DNA of 64,000 nt from Euphorbia lathyris (lineage: Eukaryota; Streptophyta; Magnoliopsida; Malpighiales; Euphorbiaceae), in NCBI RefSeq assembly GCF_963576675.1, contig NC_088917.1:17450001-17514000 (forward strand). Direction: 5' to 3'. The position numbers were made by a program, and so were the translations under genes. Position 1 is the first letter of the stretch; each line of letters starts with the position of its first letter. A model generated the notes under the pieces. The model was not told where the DNA came from. It made no database searches and saw only the letters and a program-made list of their open reading frames with translations. Below, in pieces: positions 45,110 to 57,216 of this stretch.

Positions 45110-45185
45110 GATTTAGATTTAATAAATTTAGATCTAATAGTGAATGACCAAATCATTTGATCATTTAAGGTCCAAATGAACACTA
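45110..45185. mobile_element. Diverged CCGTTAGATCTA-family MITE fragment
   Basis: AAATTTAGATCTAATAGTGA with ATGACCAAATCATTTGATCA and TTAAGGTCCAAATGAACAC resembles the right arm of the 28806 and 46365 copies. Confidence 0.5.
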
Positions 45186-45524
45186 CTGAAGAGATGGACC
45201 AGTGTTATTGCACCCTGATCTATCGATGATACTTGGGATTCCGTTTATGGAGATGGCTGATTTTGCACCTCCAACCACATTTCATTCAATGCCCGTTTGA
45301 TTCTTCTTTTGAAACTTTTTTTTTTATGTTTTATTCTAAATAATAGATATAAATGATAAAAAAAATTTGAAGTAATATAAGTGATAAGCTAATATTTATT
45401 AGCTAAAACAAACAAAAAATAACAACAACAAACAGTAAATAATTTGAACTAAATAGACCTTCAATCCCCCATCTTGTTTGTGCCAATTTGTCCCTATTTA
45501 GTACGTAACTTGTAAATTTGATTG

Positions 45525-45845
45525 TGAAGCCTTATTTATCAAATTATAGTTTGTTCTTACCGAAAAATTCTACGGTGGATCAGGACCAGTAATGACTTCT
45601 ATTCAGATGATGCCACATCATCCCAACTATTGACGTGACATCATCTGACTGGAAGGACCACTACTGGTTCCGGTCCCCTGTGAAGCCTTATTTATCAAAT
45701 TGTAGCTTGTTCTTATAAAAAATTCTACCGTGGATCGGGACCAGTAATGACCCTTCTACTCAAATGATGTCACATCATTCCAACTGTTAACGTAACATCA
45801 TTTGAGTGGAAATACGACTATTGGTCCCGGTCTACAGTAGAATTT
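45525..45845. repeat. Tandemly duplicated palindromic MITE
   Basis: Two hairpin elements (45571-45682 and 45725-45840) have the arm GTGGATC-GGACCAGTAATGAC and its complement. Both are preceded by the same flank, GAAGCCTTATTTATCAAATT, so the MITE and its flank were duplicated together (about 155 bp). Confidence 0.8.
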
Positions 45846-46055
45846 TTCGTTTTGATCTTCGAAATGGATAGAATTACTCATACCTAAATTTTATTCTAAA
45901 ATAAATAAATAAAATAGAAATTTAAGCCCCTTACCTTTGTTAATTAAGCTTGAGGAATGAAGAAAAGATGATTATGTGAGAAGAATTAGTACTAAGTTGA
46001 GGAAGAAGAATTTGTGATTTTAGGAAATGAGCTTAAGGGTTGTTTATATAGTTGG

Positions 46056-47070
46056 AGAAATGGAAAAAAAAAAAAAGGTGACATTTTAGGCTATCTTTTT
46101 CATATTCTTCACTTTGGGGTATGGCTTTGAACAATGGAATCAATAGTCACCATAACTAGAAAAAGTGATAAAGAGAATTTCCAAATCATATTCCAAATAT
46201 ACACGGAAATACACGGTTATGGGTACGGTTTTGACATTTCCTATATGCTCAATCAATTAATGTAAAGTTATATATTATATAAATATAATATATAATGGAT
46301 TACCTTAAATGATGATGTGGTGAATGAGTTAAAACTCTTAAGACCTTATTAAGTGTGACACAGTAGCGTTTACCTGGACCCTAAATGAGCATAGATCCAA
46401 TAATGAGCATAGATCCAACGGTGAATGACCAAATTCATTTGATCATTCAAGGTCCAGGTGAACGCTACTGAAGTGTGACATGGTTAATTCGTTGGGACCG
46501 TGTGACGCTTATTTCACCTTCTAAAAATAAATCAGCTAATAGTATTAAATATAAGTCAGCTCATTTCACCTTCTGAAAATAAGTCAGCTATACAACAGAC
46601 ACATATATAAATATAAATACATGTGTTATGCATTGATTGATAGTGAGTATTACTCCAGGAGTACCCTAAAATTACTCATTAGGAGAAATTTTACAGTACT
46701 TCGGGAATAATACTCCCAACCAATTAAATTTGTTTTTAGTTCCACTACATGAGCATGATTGGTGGAAGAAAAAATATAAATACATGTGTCATGCATTGAT
46801 TGGTAGGGAGTATTATTCCAGGAGTACCCTAAAATTACTCATAAATTAGACATGTTATATATCAGAGATATAGTTCCAGCGTACCATATTAATCATATAA
46901 GTAAGCCATTACATCTATACACCATAACATGCAACACATAAGGGACACGATAGTAAATAATGCACGGATGATCTTATTGATATATGAGCAACAATGATAC
47001 ATCCATAACACTTCATCCTATAAGGAAACTACTAGAGATGGAAGGAACACAAGCAAAGACTAGTGAAAAC
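46056..47070. other. Intergenic repeats
   Basis: Positions 46365-46480 hold a CCGTTAGATCTA-type MITE with ends CAGTAGCGTTTACCTGGACC and its complement. A unit with AAATATAAATACATGTGT, ATGCATTGATTG, CCAGGAGTACCCTAAAATTA occurs directly twice (46608-46680 and 46770-46850). No gene is seen. Confidence 0.65.
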
Positions 47071-47541
47071 CAGTGGCAAATACAAGATTGCTCGGTTAGG
47101 AGGGGGGCCGATTTTACACGTGGTGTGTAAATTTTTTTTTTGCTAAATCGGTGTCTAATAGAAAAAATTCGGATTTAGAGAAGGCATAATAGGTGAAAAA
47201 AAAAATTAGAAGTTTAGATTTAAGAAAGACGTAATAGGCAAAAAAAAAATTAGAAATTTGGATTTAATGAGGACCTAACAGGCTAAAAAAATTTAAAATT
47301 TGGACTTAGAGTGAACCTAACAGGTCCAAAAAATTGAAATTTTGGATTTAGATATGACTTAACGGGACCTGAGCCAATTTTGGAGTACTAATATATATAG
47401 CACCCGAGCTAAATTTCTTGAAAACAAGAGGGTCAGAATCACAACAACCTACAATTTTGTGGAGACAGGGGGGCCGAAACTACTCGTGGCCATGGTGGTT
47501 CCGGTAGCCGGAGGGGCCCAGACCCCCTGTCTCCGCCCCTA
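47071..47541. mobile_element. 471-bp hAT-like element, perfect 8-bp duplication
   Basis: The element begins CAGTGGCAAATACAAG and ends CTGTCTCCGCCCCTA. It is flanked on both sides by GTGAAAAC (47063-47070, 47542-47549), a perfect 8-bp duplication. The interior repeats GGATTTAG and GGCCGA-type words, and the last 80 bases are GC-rich. It has no coding capacity. Confidence 0.9.
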
Positions 47542-47549
47542 GTGAAAAC

Positions 47550-48184
47550 GCCCAAGGTGACATGTCACTTCTCCTATAGCGCTTCTTATACCAACTCGAG
47601 ACCTTGGGGCAATAACACTTACCATGTCTCCATCAACACTCACCCCTCTTACATAGTTAAGATTGGAGGGATCATTAGTCCCTTTTCTTTACCGTGTCCG
47701 CAGTCATGATTGTTGTTCATGTTTGTGATTTTGGAAGAAATTAGAGAGAATTTCAATTTTTAATTGAAAATATGATAATAGCAAAAATGTCCAAAAGAAA
47801 GCGGTGATAAGTAAATAGGGAACGGTATTTAGTATTCGAATAGGGTTTGGTCAAATATGCAATAGTGCATGGCTCTTTAAGGCCTTGAGAGGTGGGAAAT
47901 GCATGAAAATGTTTATCTTCAAATTTTCCAAAAATGCCCTCGTAGATATATATTATTCCCATAAATATAGATAGGTTCTTTGCTTAATAATTGTACCATC
48001 AAATATAATCAGCATCTAGGTATCCATTTGTTTTTACAACAAACAATTCTGGCATATCCATATGGAAAGTAATAATACTCCTAAATTAATTCCCTTAAAA
48101 TTTACACTATATGCACACACAAAAGATAAAGTTATATACATTTTAATTGGAATTTAAAGATGACAAAACTTTTGTTTTTTTTTT
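47550..48184. other. Intergenic DNA, no gene recognised
   Basis: Nothing with coding similarity is visible. The right side runs into the poly(T) that ends a minus-strand LINE. Confidence 0.4.
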
Positions 48185-50075
48185 TTTTTTTGAATTGAAA
48201 CAGAACTTTATTAATCTTTCAGATCTTTACAAAATAAATCGTTAAGCCAATGTGGCATTAAAAAAGAAACAAATCTGTTAACGTGTAATCTAGCGTTGCG
48301 AGCAATAGCTTGTGCAACACCGTTGGCTAATAGCAACTCAATGGTTGTAATATTGTTTTTATATTATTTTCTTTTTTTGTAGGAAAAAACATTTTATTAA
48401 GATTATACACTTTAAGAAATTAGGAACATAAAAAGCAACAAAAGAATTAGCATTGGAACAAGAATGACGAACTAATTTATGAGCAATTATGTTCGCTAAT
48501 TGAGGAACAGACGTTACCGAACAAGTCAGACGATTTTGAAGAAGTTTCTTGATGTTTTGAACTACTCCACAATACTCCGTAAGATCCTTATGGCTCGAGG
48601 ACCAACTATTCACCACTCCTTTTGCGTCAACTTCAAAACCGATATTGTTGTAGCCTAAACATCCAAGCAATATCGTCTCATAAGGCCAATGCTCAAGTCA
48701 TTTGAGACCGAGCTATAACAAGCTCTCGTAATTACATAGAACCACACCCATACCAAAACAAGATAAGATCTAAAAAATAGCTCGCCTACATTGCATTTCA
48801 CCCGCCCTTCTACTGGATTTTTCCTGAAATTCTACCTTTGCTCACTGTTTTGATCCATAGTCAGCCCAGATTCAATATTGGTCCTTTGCCCTTGCCGCCA
48901 ATCATGTAAAAACTGCATTGAACTTCTTATGTCGTTATTGGGATTCTGGCATGACTTCGACTAAAGATGACTATTCCTCTGTGTCCAGATTGACTATAGA
49001 ACCACTACCGAAACACATACAAATTCCGGATTGGCTGGTTCAACAAATCAATAAGCCAATCTTCGACTTGGTCTCATTCCCCTATAGGAGTTAGTAGCTG
49101 AACTGCTGCCCAACACTGCTTCGCGTACAAACATTCTGCAAAGAGATGTCAGCTGTGTTCAACATCGTTCATACAAAGAAGGCACCAAAATCGGAACACT
49201 AACATTCTTCCTAATGAGGCGAATTCGAGTAGGCAGCGTCTTAGTAGCACGTCTCCAAAGGAAAAACTACAGTATAGTGGAAAGGACTAAGCTACATAGA
49301 TTTATGCATCCTTTTTGGCTTTGCACCATGCTGTGAGAAGACTCAACAATCTGATACCCAGCTTTTGATGAGTACAACCCATCCTTTGAAAAATGCCAAA
49401 TAAGACAGTCATCCATATCCAAGAAAGGTACCACCATATTGCAAATGATATTCGCTTTCGAGAGATTGAACTAGCTCTCGACCTTGCCTCGATCCTATAG
49501 TCACGTATTATGGATAAAAAGGGAACTCACAGTATCATTACACTTCGCCTCTGTACTACAAGATGTAACCATACGATTATCATCATTAACAAGCCACAAA
49601 TTCTTCCAAATAGACACCTTATCTCCCCTCCCAATTTTCCAGTGTAAACGTTGATTCAAGACCTCAATAGAACTTTACATACTCCTCTAAATAATACTAG
49701 GGTTATTACCTAATTTAGAAGAAAGAAAAGACTCATTAGGGTAGCATTTAGCTTTGAACAAATGACTCACTAAGATGTATGGATTACTAATAAACTTCCA
49801 TCCCTATTTACCTAATAACGAAAGATTAAAATCCCGAAGATCTCAAAACCCCAACCCCCCTTTTGTTTTTATTGGTACATAACTTCCCCCAATCAAACAA
49901 ATGGATATTCCTCTTTCCATCTTCTTTCGTACCCCACCAAAAAGAATTCATCATCTTCTATAGATCATCGCACAAAGATTTGGGAAGAAGAAAATTGCTC
50001 AAACAGAAAGTAGCCAGAGCTTGAGCCATTGATTTAATTAGAACATCTTTCACTACTGTAGGTTCATCGCCTCAT
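48185..50075 (-). mobile_element. 5'-truncated L1-type LINE, minus strand, with a second 3' end
   Basis: On the minus strand, from high to low coordinates, I read the late reverse-transcriptase part (VVKDVLIKSMAQALATFCLS, MMNSFWWGTKEDGKRNIHLF, about 50060-49870), a zinc-binding RT region (LCMNDVEHS, AECLYAKQCW, about 49190-49100) and an RNase H end (GFEVDAKGVVNSWSSSHKDL and ANIIAHKLVRHSC, 48670-48359). Stops interrupt the middle. A poly(T) lies at about 48370. A second, separate LINE 3' end (minus strand ANGVAQAIARNARLHVNRF) occupies 48350-48185 with its own poly(T). The 5' truncation is usual for LINEs. Confidence 0.85.
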
Positions 50076-52399
50076 TTGTAACACTAAACTACATCGCCTC
50101 ATTAGTAACACTAAAAGGGAAATTCGTTAATGACACGATTGTTTTGGGCTTGGAGCCCAACTGAGATCATGATGGTTTTGACAGGATCGACGTCGTCGAA
50201 AAATAAGTGTCGCCACCCAGACCAGGTTTGGAAAAATGTTACCGAGATTCCTTACGGGAAGCAAATGAGTTTGGAAATTTGGTATAGTTTGGGAAAGGCT
50301 AATATCCTCTCGAGAGAGAATATTAGGCACGTCCAAAACGCCCAGTAAATCCACCGACCTCCGACTTAACATTCTAAGCACTACCAGTCTAATCATAACA
50401 TTCGGTTAACTTTGAAATTGTTTTGACAAAACTTGTTTTCTTTGTATAAAAATATTGCCACAAATGATGGAAATTCCCAATCAAACAAATTAATTAAACA
50501 AAGTGAATAAACTTTAATAAATTGACTTACAGATACATCTGGATATTTCATGGTCTTCCTTCATATTTAATTATCATTATAAGACCTGCAAAACTCGAAT
50601 TGGAAGCAAAGAAATCAGATTGGTTGATAAAATAGTAAAAATTACAAGTTTCAGTAATTCTGATAAGGATTTTTGTCGATTCATAGCAGAAACTTAGGAT
50701 GACATGCTTCTGCTTTCAGATGGAATTGAAAAGGGAAGTCTAAAGCTAAGGATTGAAAGGAAAATGTAGAACTAAGGAAAGAAAATTGAAAGAAATTGAA
50801 AATATTGAGTCTAATTATTGTTGAGAGATTGTTGAGTCTTTTTGAGATTTGTTGGGGACTTTTTGTTGGTGCCAAAACTTGTATTTATGCTGTAAAAATA
50901 AGTAGGTAATTGTCCAGCAAGTAAGTTCCACGTTTCAGTAGGGAAATTCCAATAAGTTACATAACTGCTCTCCTCCACTAACTAATTTTTGCTGTTGAAT
51001 TATGTTTTTCTGCTGTAGAAAATATGTAGAAAACTTCCCAACAAGAAAGATTCACGTTTCAGTAAGGAAGTTCTCTAATTGTAAAACAAGGTTGCTCCTA
51101 ACTGCTCGCCCCTACTAACTCATGTTTCAGCTTCACTATATCCCCATTATCTCTTATGCCAACTTCCACGAATTTGCTGCAGCTTCATCTTTGATTTAAT
51201 TGGATAAATTACATATTTTAGCCAACACTTTGGTAAATTACCAAATCGGCTCAAAACTTCAAATGTTACACAAATTTTGATGAAAAGAGTAATTAATAAA
51301 TAATTACAAATCAGCCTGAACCCCATAAACTTTCATAATTTTGTCTGAATTAAGTAATTAATTATGAAATTGGCCCAAATTAAAGTATGGGTGAAACATG
51401 TGCGTACATGTTTTTCAGGGCTAGGATCTCCTTTTTCGATCTACTAATGAAATTCAAGAGGTTCATGAAGCTTCCTATAGCAGTTTAAGGATCTGGTTTT
51501 AAACGCGATTTGTCTCCTTACAGATTCCATATGTGGTGTTTTTGGCCTTTATGTTAAATCTGTTGTTGGAATTTTATTTATTGTGTTTAGATCCTTGTTA
51601 GCTTTGATTCAATACGATATCTTGTTTTCTTCCGTCAATGAACCGGGTTGCCACTTCCCTTTTTCGGACATTGGCTCTCAATCTGACGGTCTATTCTACA
51701 TTTGATATTTTGATTACTTAATGAACTACTTTACACAAAGAAAAACTATATAACTATTAAATTATATAGTCTATTTTTATACTTTTTCATAAATAGAATT
51801 ATAAGGTCCAAACAAATTGACCTCCTAAATAGTAGTCACTATATAAGAAAAAATGGTGCTTACTTTTGAAGTTTGAATATTTGTTTATATGAATTTGTAC
51901 TTTTGGAATAAGTCAAAAAGGGTTAAATGTAGCAAATAACCTTTTTCTTTTTTTATATTCAATTCCACTGTACATATGGGTCTGCAGCAGGGAGCATTAA
52001 GGGCTAAATTGACAAGATTTTTCAATTATTTGGTGCGAATGTTCCCTAAATTGATTACGCGTAGCATATTATCTAATTTCTTTTTCAGTCCATATATTTT
52101 ATTCTCATTATAACTAACTTAAGCAAGTGTTTAAATGAATCTAATTAATCCGTACGAGATTTTGTTCCAAAGAAAAATCAACTATTTTTCCTATTTTTAC
52201 GTGTGCATTTGGAATAATAATATTAGGCTTAATATACCATTAGCATGCTGAACTTAGTTTAAAAAATCAATTGTACTTCTAAATTTATATAGTATTTTAA
52301 TTTGTTTAAAGTGTCATGATTGATATCTCAGAGGTAACTCCAATCGATTCGATCGTAAACTTTGCTAATGTCAATTTTTAAAGTAATATTTCCTCTTAT
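50076..52399. other. Intergenic DNA with LTR-leader-like and duplicated pieces
   Basis: Positions 50195-50335 (GTGTCGCCACCCAGACC, GGGAAGCAAATGAGTTTGG, ATTAGGCACGTCCAAAAC) resemble the leader of some plant gypsy elements, weakly. About 110 bp is duplicated at 50900-51000 and 51020-51130 (TTCACGTTTCAGTAAGGAAG and relatives). The remaining DNA is AT-rich. The open frames at 50127-50396 and 50681-50875 have no recognisable similarity and are not called. Confidence 0.45.
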
Positions 52400-55300
52400 T
52401 TGGAGGAACAAGGGTAAACTGAACCTACTTGGCTCTTCATCCAATTTTATTGATGTTCGGGTTTCTAAATTCGGTAAATAGGTTTGCCGGAGTATCGATT
52501 AACCGGTTTTTATGGTTTTTTGGAGAGGACTCGTCATCAAGCCTCATGAAATTTACTCAAGTCTTTATCTATCCGATCGAGTCTCCCATGGGTTCTCATT
52601 GAGGATTTTAATGATGTGACATCTTTAGCTAAGAAATAGGGTGGTAATCGGCATCCGGCCTCTCTACTTTAGGGGGTTTAGTGAGACAATTAACTACTGC
52701 CGATTAAGTGAGATTAAGATGGTGGGACATGCTTTCACATGGGAGAAGAGTCGCGTGACAGGAAACTGTATTGAGGAGAAATTGGATCGAGCTTTTGCTG
52801 ATTCAGAATGGATGACTTTATTTCCTAATGATACTTTATTTCCTAATGATACTGTTCTGAATGAAGATGCCCAATTTAGTGATCATACAGCTTTAATGTT
52901 GATGCCGGTTATGCAATTGGTGAGAGGTTTGAGGCGATTTCGATTCGAGAACGCATGGATGGGTGAGACTGATTGTTGGATGGTAGTGGGAAATGCATGG
53001 TCGACTACGACTGTTTCGGATTTACTCCTTAGACTTTATCGGTGCAGTGAACAACTGTCTATTTGGGGAGATCAAAGAAGGGGCCGATTTCGAAACCAAA
53101 TCCGAGAGTGTCGATGTGAACTGGCTTGGGTCAAAATACGAGCAGATGATTTCTGTCAAGAACAGGTTGCAGCAATAAGGGGGCGACTCGAATAGGAGGT
53201 GTACTAGAAACAGAGGAGTAATAAATTTTGGCTCCAAGCTAGAGACACAAACTCTAAACTCTTCTATGTCGAGGCTAACTCCAGGCGCAAGAAGAATGTA
53301 CTATAAAAATTAAAAAAAATGAAGATGGAGTCTAGGTTGATTGGCAATCAGGTTTAAAGCCTCTTATATCCCGATATTTTAATATGATATTCAAGTCTGA
53401 TGGTGAGAACTAGAGTATATCATTAATAGTGTCTTGCCTAAAATCACATGTAAATTAATGAGGAGATATTACATTTTTTTGAGGCTCAGGAGATTCGAAA
53501 GGCCGTATTTGAAATGCATTCGGATAAGAGCCCTGGTCCGGATGGCTCTAACTCGGGTTTCTACCAATAGTACTAGGAGGTGGTGGTCCCTGATGTCACA
53601 CATCCCTATTTATCATGGCTAAATGATGGTATGTTCCCAAAAACTATTCATGAGACTATATTGGTCCTGATACCTAAGAATTCTAAATCTGAATTTGTTT
53701 ATGATATGCGACCTATAGCCCTTTGTAATGTGATTTACAAAATTTTATCGAAGGTAATAGCCAATCAGATGAAACATTCCTCCACTTGATCATTTCTTCA
53801 GCGTAGAGTGCTTTTGTTTTGGGGCGTCTGATTACTAATAATGTTATGATAGCTTTTGAAGTAAATCACTTTCTGCACTAAAAAACCCAATGAAAGAAGG
53901 ATTGCGTGTCTCTCAAACTAGATATGGCCAAGGCATATGACAGGGTGGAATGGGAGTTCTTGAGAGTGATAATAGGTAAGCTGGGATTTGCTGATAGGTG
54001 GATTCAGTTGGTCATGCAATGTGTTATGAAGAACACATATCAAGTACACAATGGTGCTCATACTATAGGACCAATTCGGTAAAGCAGGGGCCTTAGGCAG
54101 GGTGACCCGATTTCGCCGTATCTATTTTTATTATTTGTCGAGGGTCTTTCTGCCACTTTGTATCGCTTGGAGGGGCAGCAGCGACTACATGATTATCGAA
54201 TTTCTCGGTCTGTGATGCGCCCCGAGTTGTCGCTCAAAGACTCATTAAGAGATAAGTGTACCCTATCGTTATCAAGTAATAAATATGGACAAATCCAGAC
54301 ATCAAATCCACAGGATTTATACTACAAGTACCAAATTAATAGACTTCTAATGTTATCTAGGCGATAAGGGGGTTTAGATTAAGTTTTTATCTAAGTTAAT
54401 CTCACTCCTAAGTGATCTTAAGCGAGGTAATTTAACATGGATTGGAATTTTGTTTGGAGGTTGCTAATACCACCACGAATGAAGGACCTGGTGTGAAGAT
54501 GCCTTACGAGCTGTTTACCCGCTCTTGTGGAGCTGTTGAGTAGGTGGGTGCTTATGGACAAACTATGTCCGGTTTGCAGGCCAACGGAGGAGGATACTAT
54601 ACATATGCTAGTAATGTATCGTCAAGCTAAGCGCGTCTGGAATTTTTCGCTTCTCGGAGGGGTTCGGTCTGAGTACCAATCATTTGTTGATTTCTTACAC
54701 AATGCTATTCTGTCGCGGTCTGAGGAGGTCAGGGAGTAGGCGATTGTCATTTATTGGGGCATTTGGTCGGCAAGGAATGAGGTGGTTTAGCAGTCGAAAT
54801 GGACTCCTATGGCTACCATATTTACAAGAGCCATGTGTTTTCTAGCTAGTTGGTGTGCGATTCGCACGGTGCAACAAGGGTCGGGCTCGGGTAGAACGTC
54901 TAGTGTTGTTGCCTAGGTCAAACCTCCATCGGGTACTGTCAAGGTAAATTTCAATGGTGCAGTTTTCCCACAATTGGAGCATGGAGGCTTCGGCTTTATA
55001 GCCCGAGACTGGGAAGGATAGTTTGTTGTAGCGGGGAATGGAGTGATTCAGAGTGAGTTGGATCCGTTTTTAGTGGAGACACTCTCACGACGGGAGGTAC
55101 TTAGCTAGATCAAGAATAATGGGTGACAGAATATATTGCTAGAATCGGATTCACAATTACTAATATATGCTTTACAACGAGAAACTAGTGGCAAATCGGC
55201 TATGGATTTACTAATAAGTGATTGTTAATCCTTGATTAAGGATATACGGAATTGTATGGTCAATTACATTTTTAGATTAGTGAATGTCCTAGCTCATACA

Positions 55301-55465
55301 TTGGCAAGAGCTGTAGCTTCAGAGTCTGATCGAGGTGTTTGGTCGTCTATGTTGGTCCCTTATAACGTGACAAGTTTAGTTCCAAGGGGGGATAGGAACT
55401 ATTTAAAATTTTGTCCATTTAGGCTGACTTCTTTTCTTAAGAAAAGGTTTACACAGCGGCGCTAG
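52400..55465 (+). mobile_element. Degenerate L1-type LINE, plus strand
   Basis: The domains are in order. Endonuclease: about 52400-53195, with FRGFSETINYCRLSEIKMVG, GHAFTWEKS, KLDRAFADSEW and SDHTALML. Reverse transcriptase: about 53460-54190, with SPGPDGSNSGFY, LVLIPKNSKSEF, MRPIALCNVIYKILSKVIAN, LDMAKAYDRVEWEFL and RQGDPISPYLFLLFVEGLS. Zinc-binding RT region: about 54430-54740, with LCPVCRPTEEDTIHM. RNase H: 54930-55465, with VNFNGAVFP, LLESDSQLLIYAL and NVLAHTLARAVASES. Many stops and frame changes occur. The catalytic YADD segment is gone; 54195-54415 is foreign or rearranged sequence. It cannot retrotranspose. A Sirevirus-type LTR follows directly. Confidence 0.88.
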
Positions 55466-55479
55466 GTAATTCTAAGACA

Positions 55480-56683
55480 CAAGCTTAGTCAACTTGTGAC
55501 TAAGTCTGTTTCTTTTCTTGAGTCAGGAGATAGCACTTAGAGTCTATTCCTGAACTCAGCTTCTTAGTGCACTCAACTCAGCGTGAGTTCGTTACTTAGT
55601 CAGTTTTATAGCAAGCAATATATAAAGGAGTTTAAGGGTTAGAAATATGTTACTCAGCAGACATATCCTGGTCCGGCCTCTCCGCCTACGTCCAGTCCCC
55701 GAAACTCGTCCGAGCTTTTTGAATTCTCTACTGAGCTCTTTAAAGGTAGAGCACGAAACCTTTTACAATAGAAGCTGAGTATACAAGAGTACCTTCCTCT
55801 ATACCTCTACTCACTCCTATATCTACCGCTGAGTACTATAACCGAGTACTCAGTCTCTCCTTTCTATTCTTCTAGAAATGATAAAGTGTTTGTCCTAAAC
55901 AACAATTGCTAAGACACTTTAGATGATTGAAAATCACTCTAGACTTTTACACAAGAATTGGAAATTGGTGTATGGTTTTTGCTTTGCTTTTCTCACAGAA
56001 CTTCAAGTATGAATTTGGACAGCGTTTCGGCTAATTGAAGATCTGCATCGATTGAAGCAAATGAGAGGCCTATTTATAGTGACACTTGAGGCACCGGTAA
56101 TTTCGAATTTCGAAATAACCGTTGGAGGGAAACGGCTTCCTGTCGTTGTCACTCAGTATGTGCTCAGTGTCGTTGGCCAATGAGATTCTTGCATCTTCTG
56201 TCCACGGCAGTGCTCGGCAGCTTTTCGTCTGGCAAACAGAATGTTTCGACATATTTGGCAAAGTCTTCCAGACAGCTTCCTGCGCCTTCTGAACTTTACC
56301 CAAAGTAGAAATACTTTGTCTAGAAGTTGGTTCTTGTCTGCCGTTGTCTTGTACTTCTTATCGTTCCCCTCAGCAGCTTCATCTTGAAGCAATTGAGAGA
56401 AGGCTTCTCGATCCTTCTTCAGGCTGAGCTTGTGCTTTGTACAAAACGACCGTGTTTTGAAATCTTGGGCCGTGAGGTCTTGATGTGTTGACTTGGGCTT
56501 GACTTCCACTTATGGGCTTTTAGACTTTATATCTTAATGTCTTATAAATCAATAAACTCAACATTGAATAAACACATTAGTGTGAATAAATCAAAGCATT
56601 TAAATTTAATGTGTTAGAATATTTTTTATCAATTACATAAATAATTTTGTCAAATCAAAATCATGTGGAAAGGTGTTTCAACA
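55480..56683 (-). mobile_element. 3' LTR of Sirevirus-type copia element
   Basis: Minus-strand start TGTTGAAACACC at 56683 follows a polypurine tract. A TATA-like CACTATAAATAGG lies at about 56085-56073. The other boundary, near 55470-55495 next to the LINE end, is not certain because the 5' LTR is outside the window. CTCAG/CTGAG words are frequent within it. Confidence 0.7.
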
Positions 56684-57216
56684 AACTCCCCCATTTTGAT
56701 GTTGGCAAAAATATTCAGTTGAAGAACTCAGTGTTGAGCTCCCCCATGATAGTTGACCTTATAATACTCAAGATACTCCCCCATAAGGGTTGAGCCGCTG
56801 ACTTAGTTTTACTTTAAACATTTCAAGGTTTAATCAAGTAAGTCTAAGGTCAGTTTTCAGAAAAAGGTCAGCTTATAAGTCATATTCTTTTTAACTCAGT
56901 TTATGCGGAAGGTTTAGATATCAGAGAGCGCTGAGTATTTCTTTGTTCAATGTGTTTTAAGAAGACATGTAAAAGAGGTCAACATATTGATCAACACAGC
57001 ATACAATCATAAAGCAATGAAGAGAAATAGCACAGTTGATTTAGTGAAGATGCGTTAACTATTCAGCACAAAACATAAGTAAGCATCACATAAGATTGGT
57101 CATTGTTGAAAAGATAGATGCATGCACAGTTTTGTATTCAGGTCAGCATAAAAAAAAATGCATAAGGGAAAGACTACAAGTTTAACAAAAATTGAATCTA
57201 GTCAATCCTAGTCAAG
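56684..57216 (-). other. Repeated polypurine tracts and 3' UTR of the Sirevirus
   Basis: ATGGGGGAG occurs three times on the minus strand, at about 56695-56684, 56749-56738 and 56785-56774. The copy next to the LTR is the canonical polypurine tract. Multiple polypurine tracts are a described trait of Sireviruses. Confidence 0.75.

Larger units (their letters stand above)
44603..46055 (-). promoter_or_regulatory. TATA box, leader exon and 5'-UTR intron of zinc-finger gene
   Basis: Read on the minus strand, CTATATAAAC (46051-46042) is a TATA box. A leader rich in CTTCTTCCTC follows and ends at AACAAAG|GTAAGG (donor at about 45936). The acceptor is TTTCAG|AAGG at about 44633, just before the ATG. 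So the gene has a 1.3 kb intron in its 5' UTR, as is common for plant RNA-binding proteins. The intron contains MITEs and duplicated segments. Confidence 0.65.

Noticed and set aside
50127..50396. 89-codon frame on minus and 72-codon frame on plus over the same DNA
   Set aside because: Neither has recognisable similarity; the DNA itself weakly resembles a gypsy leader.
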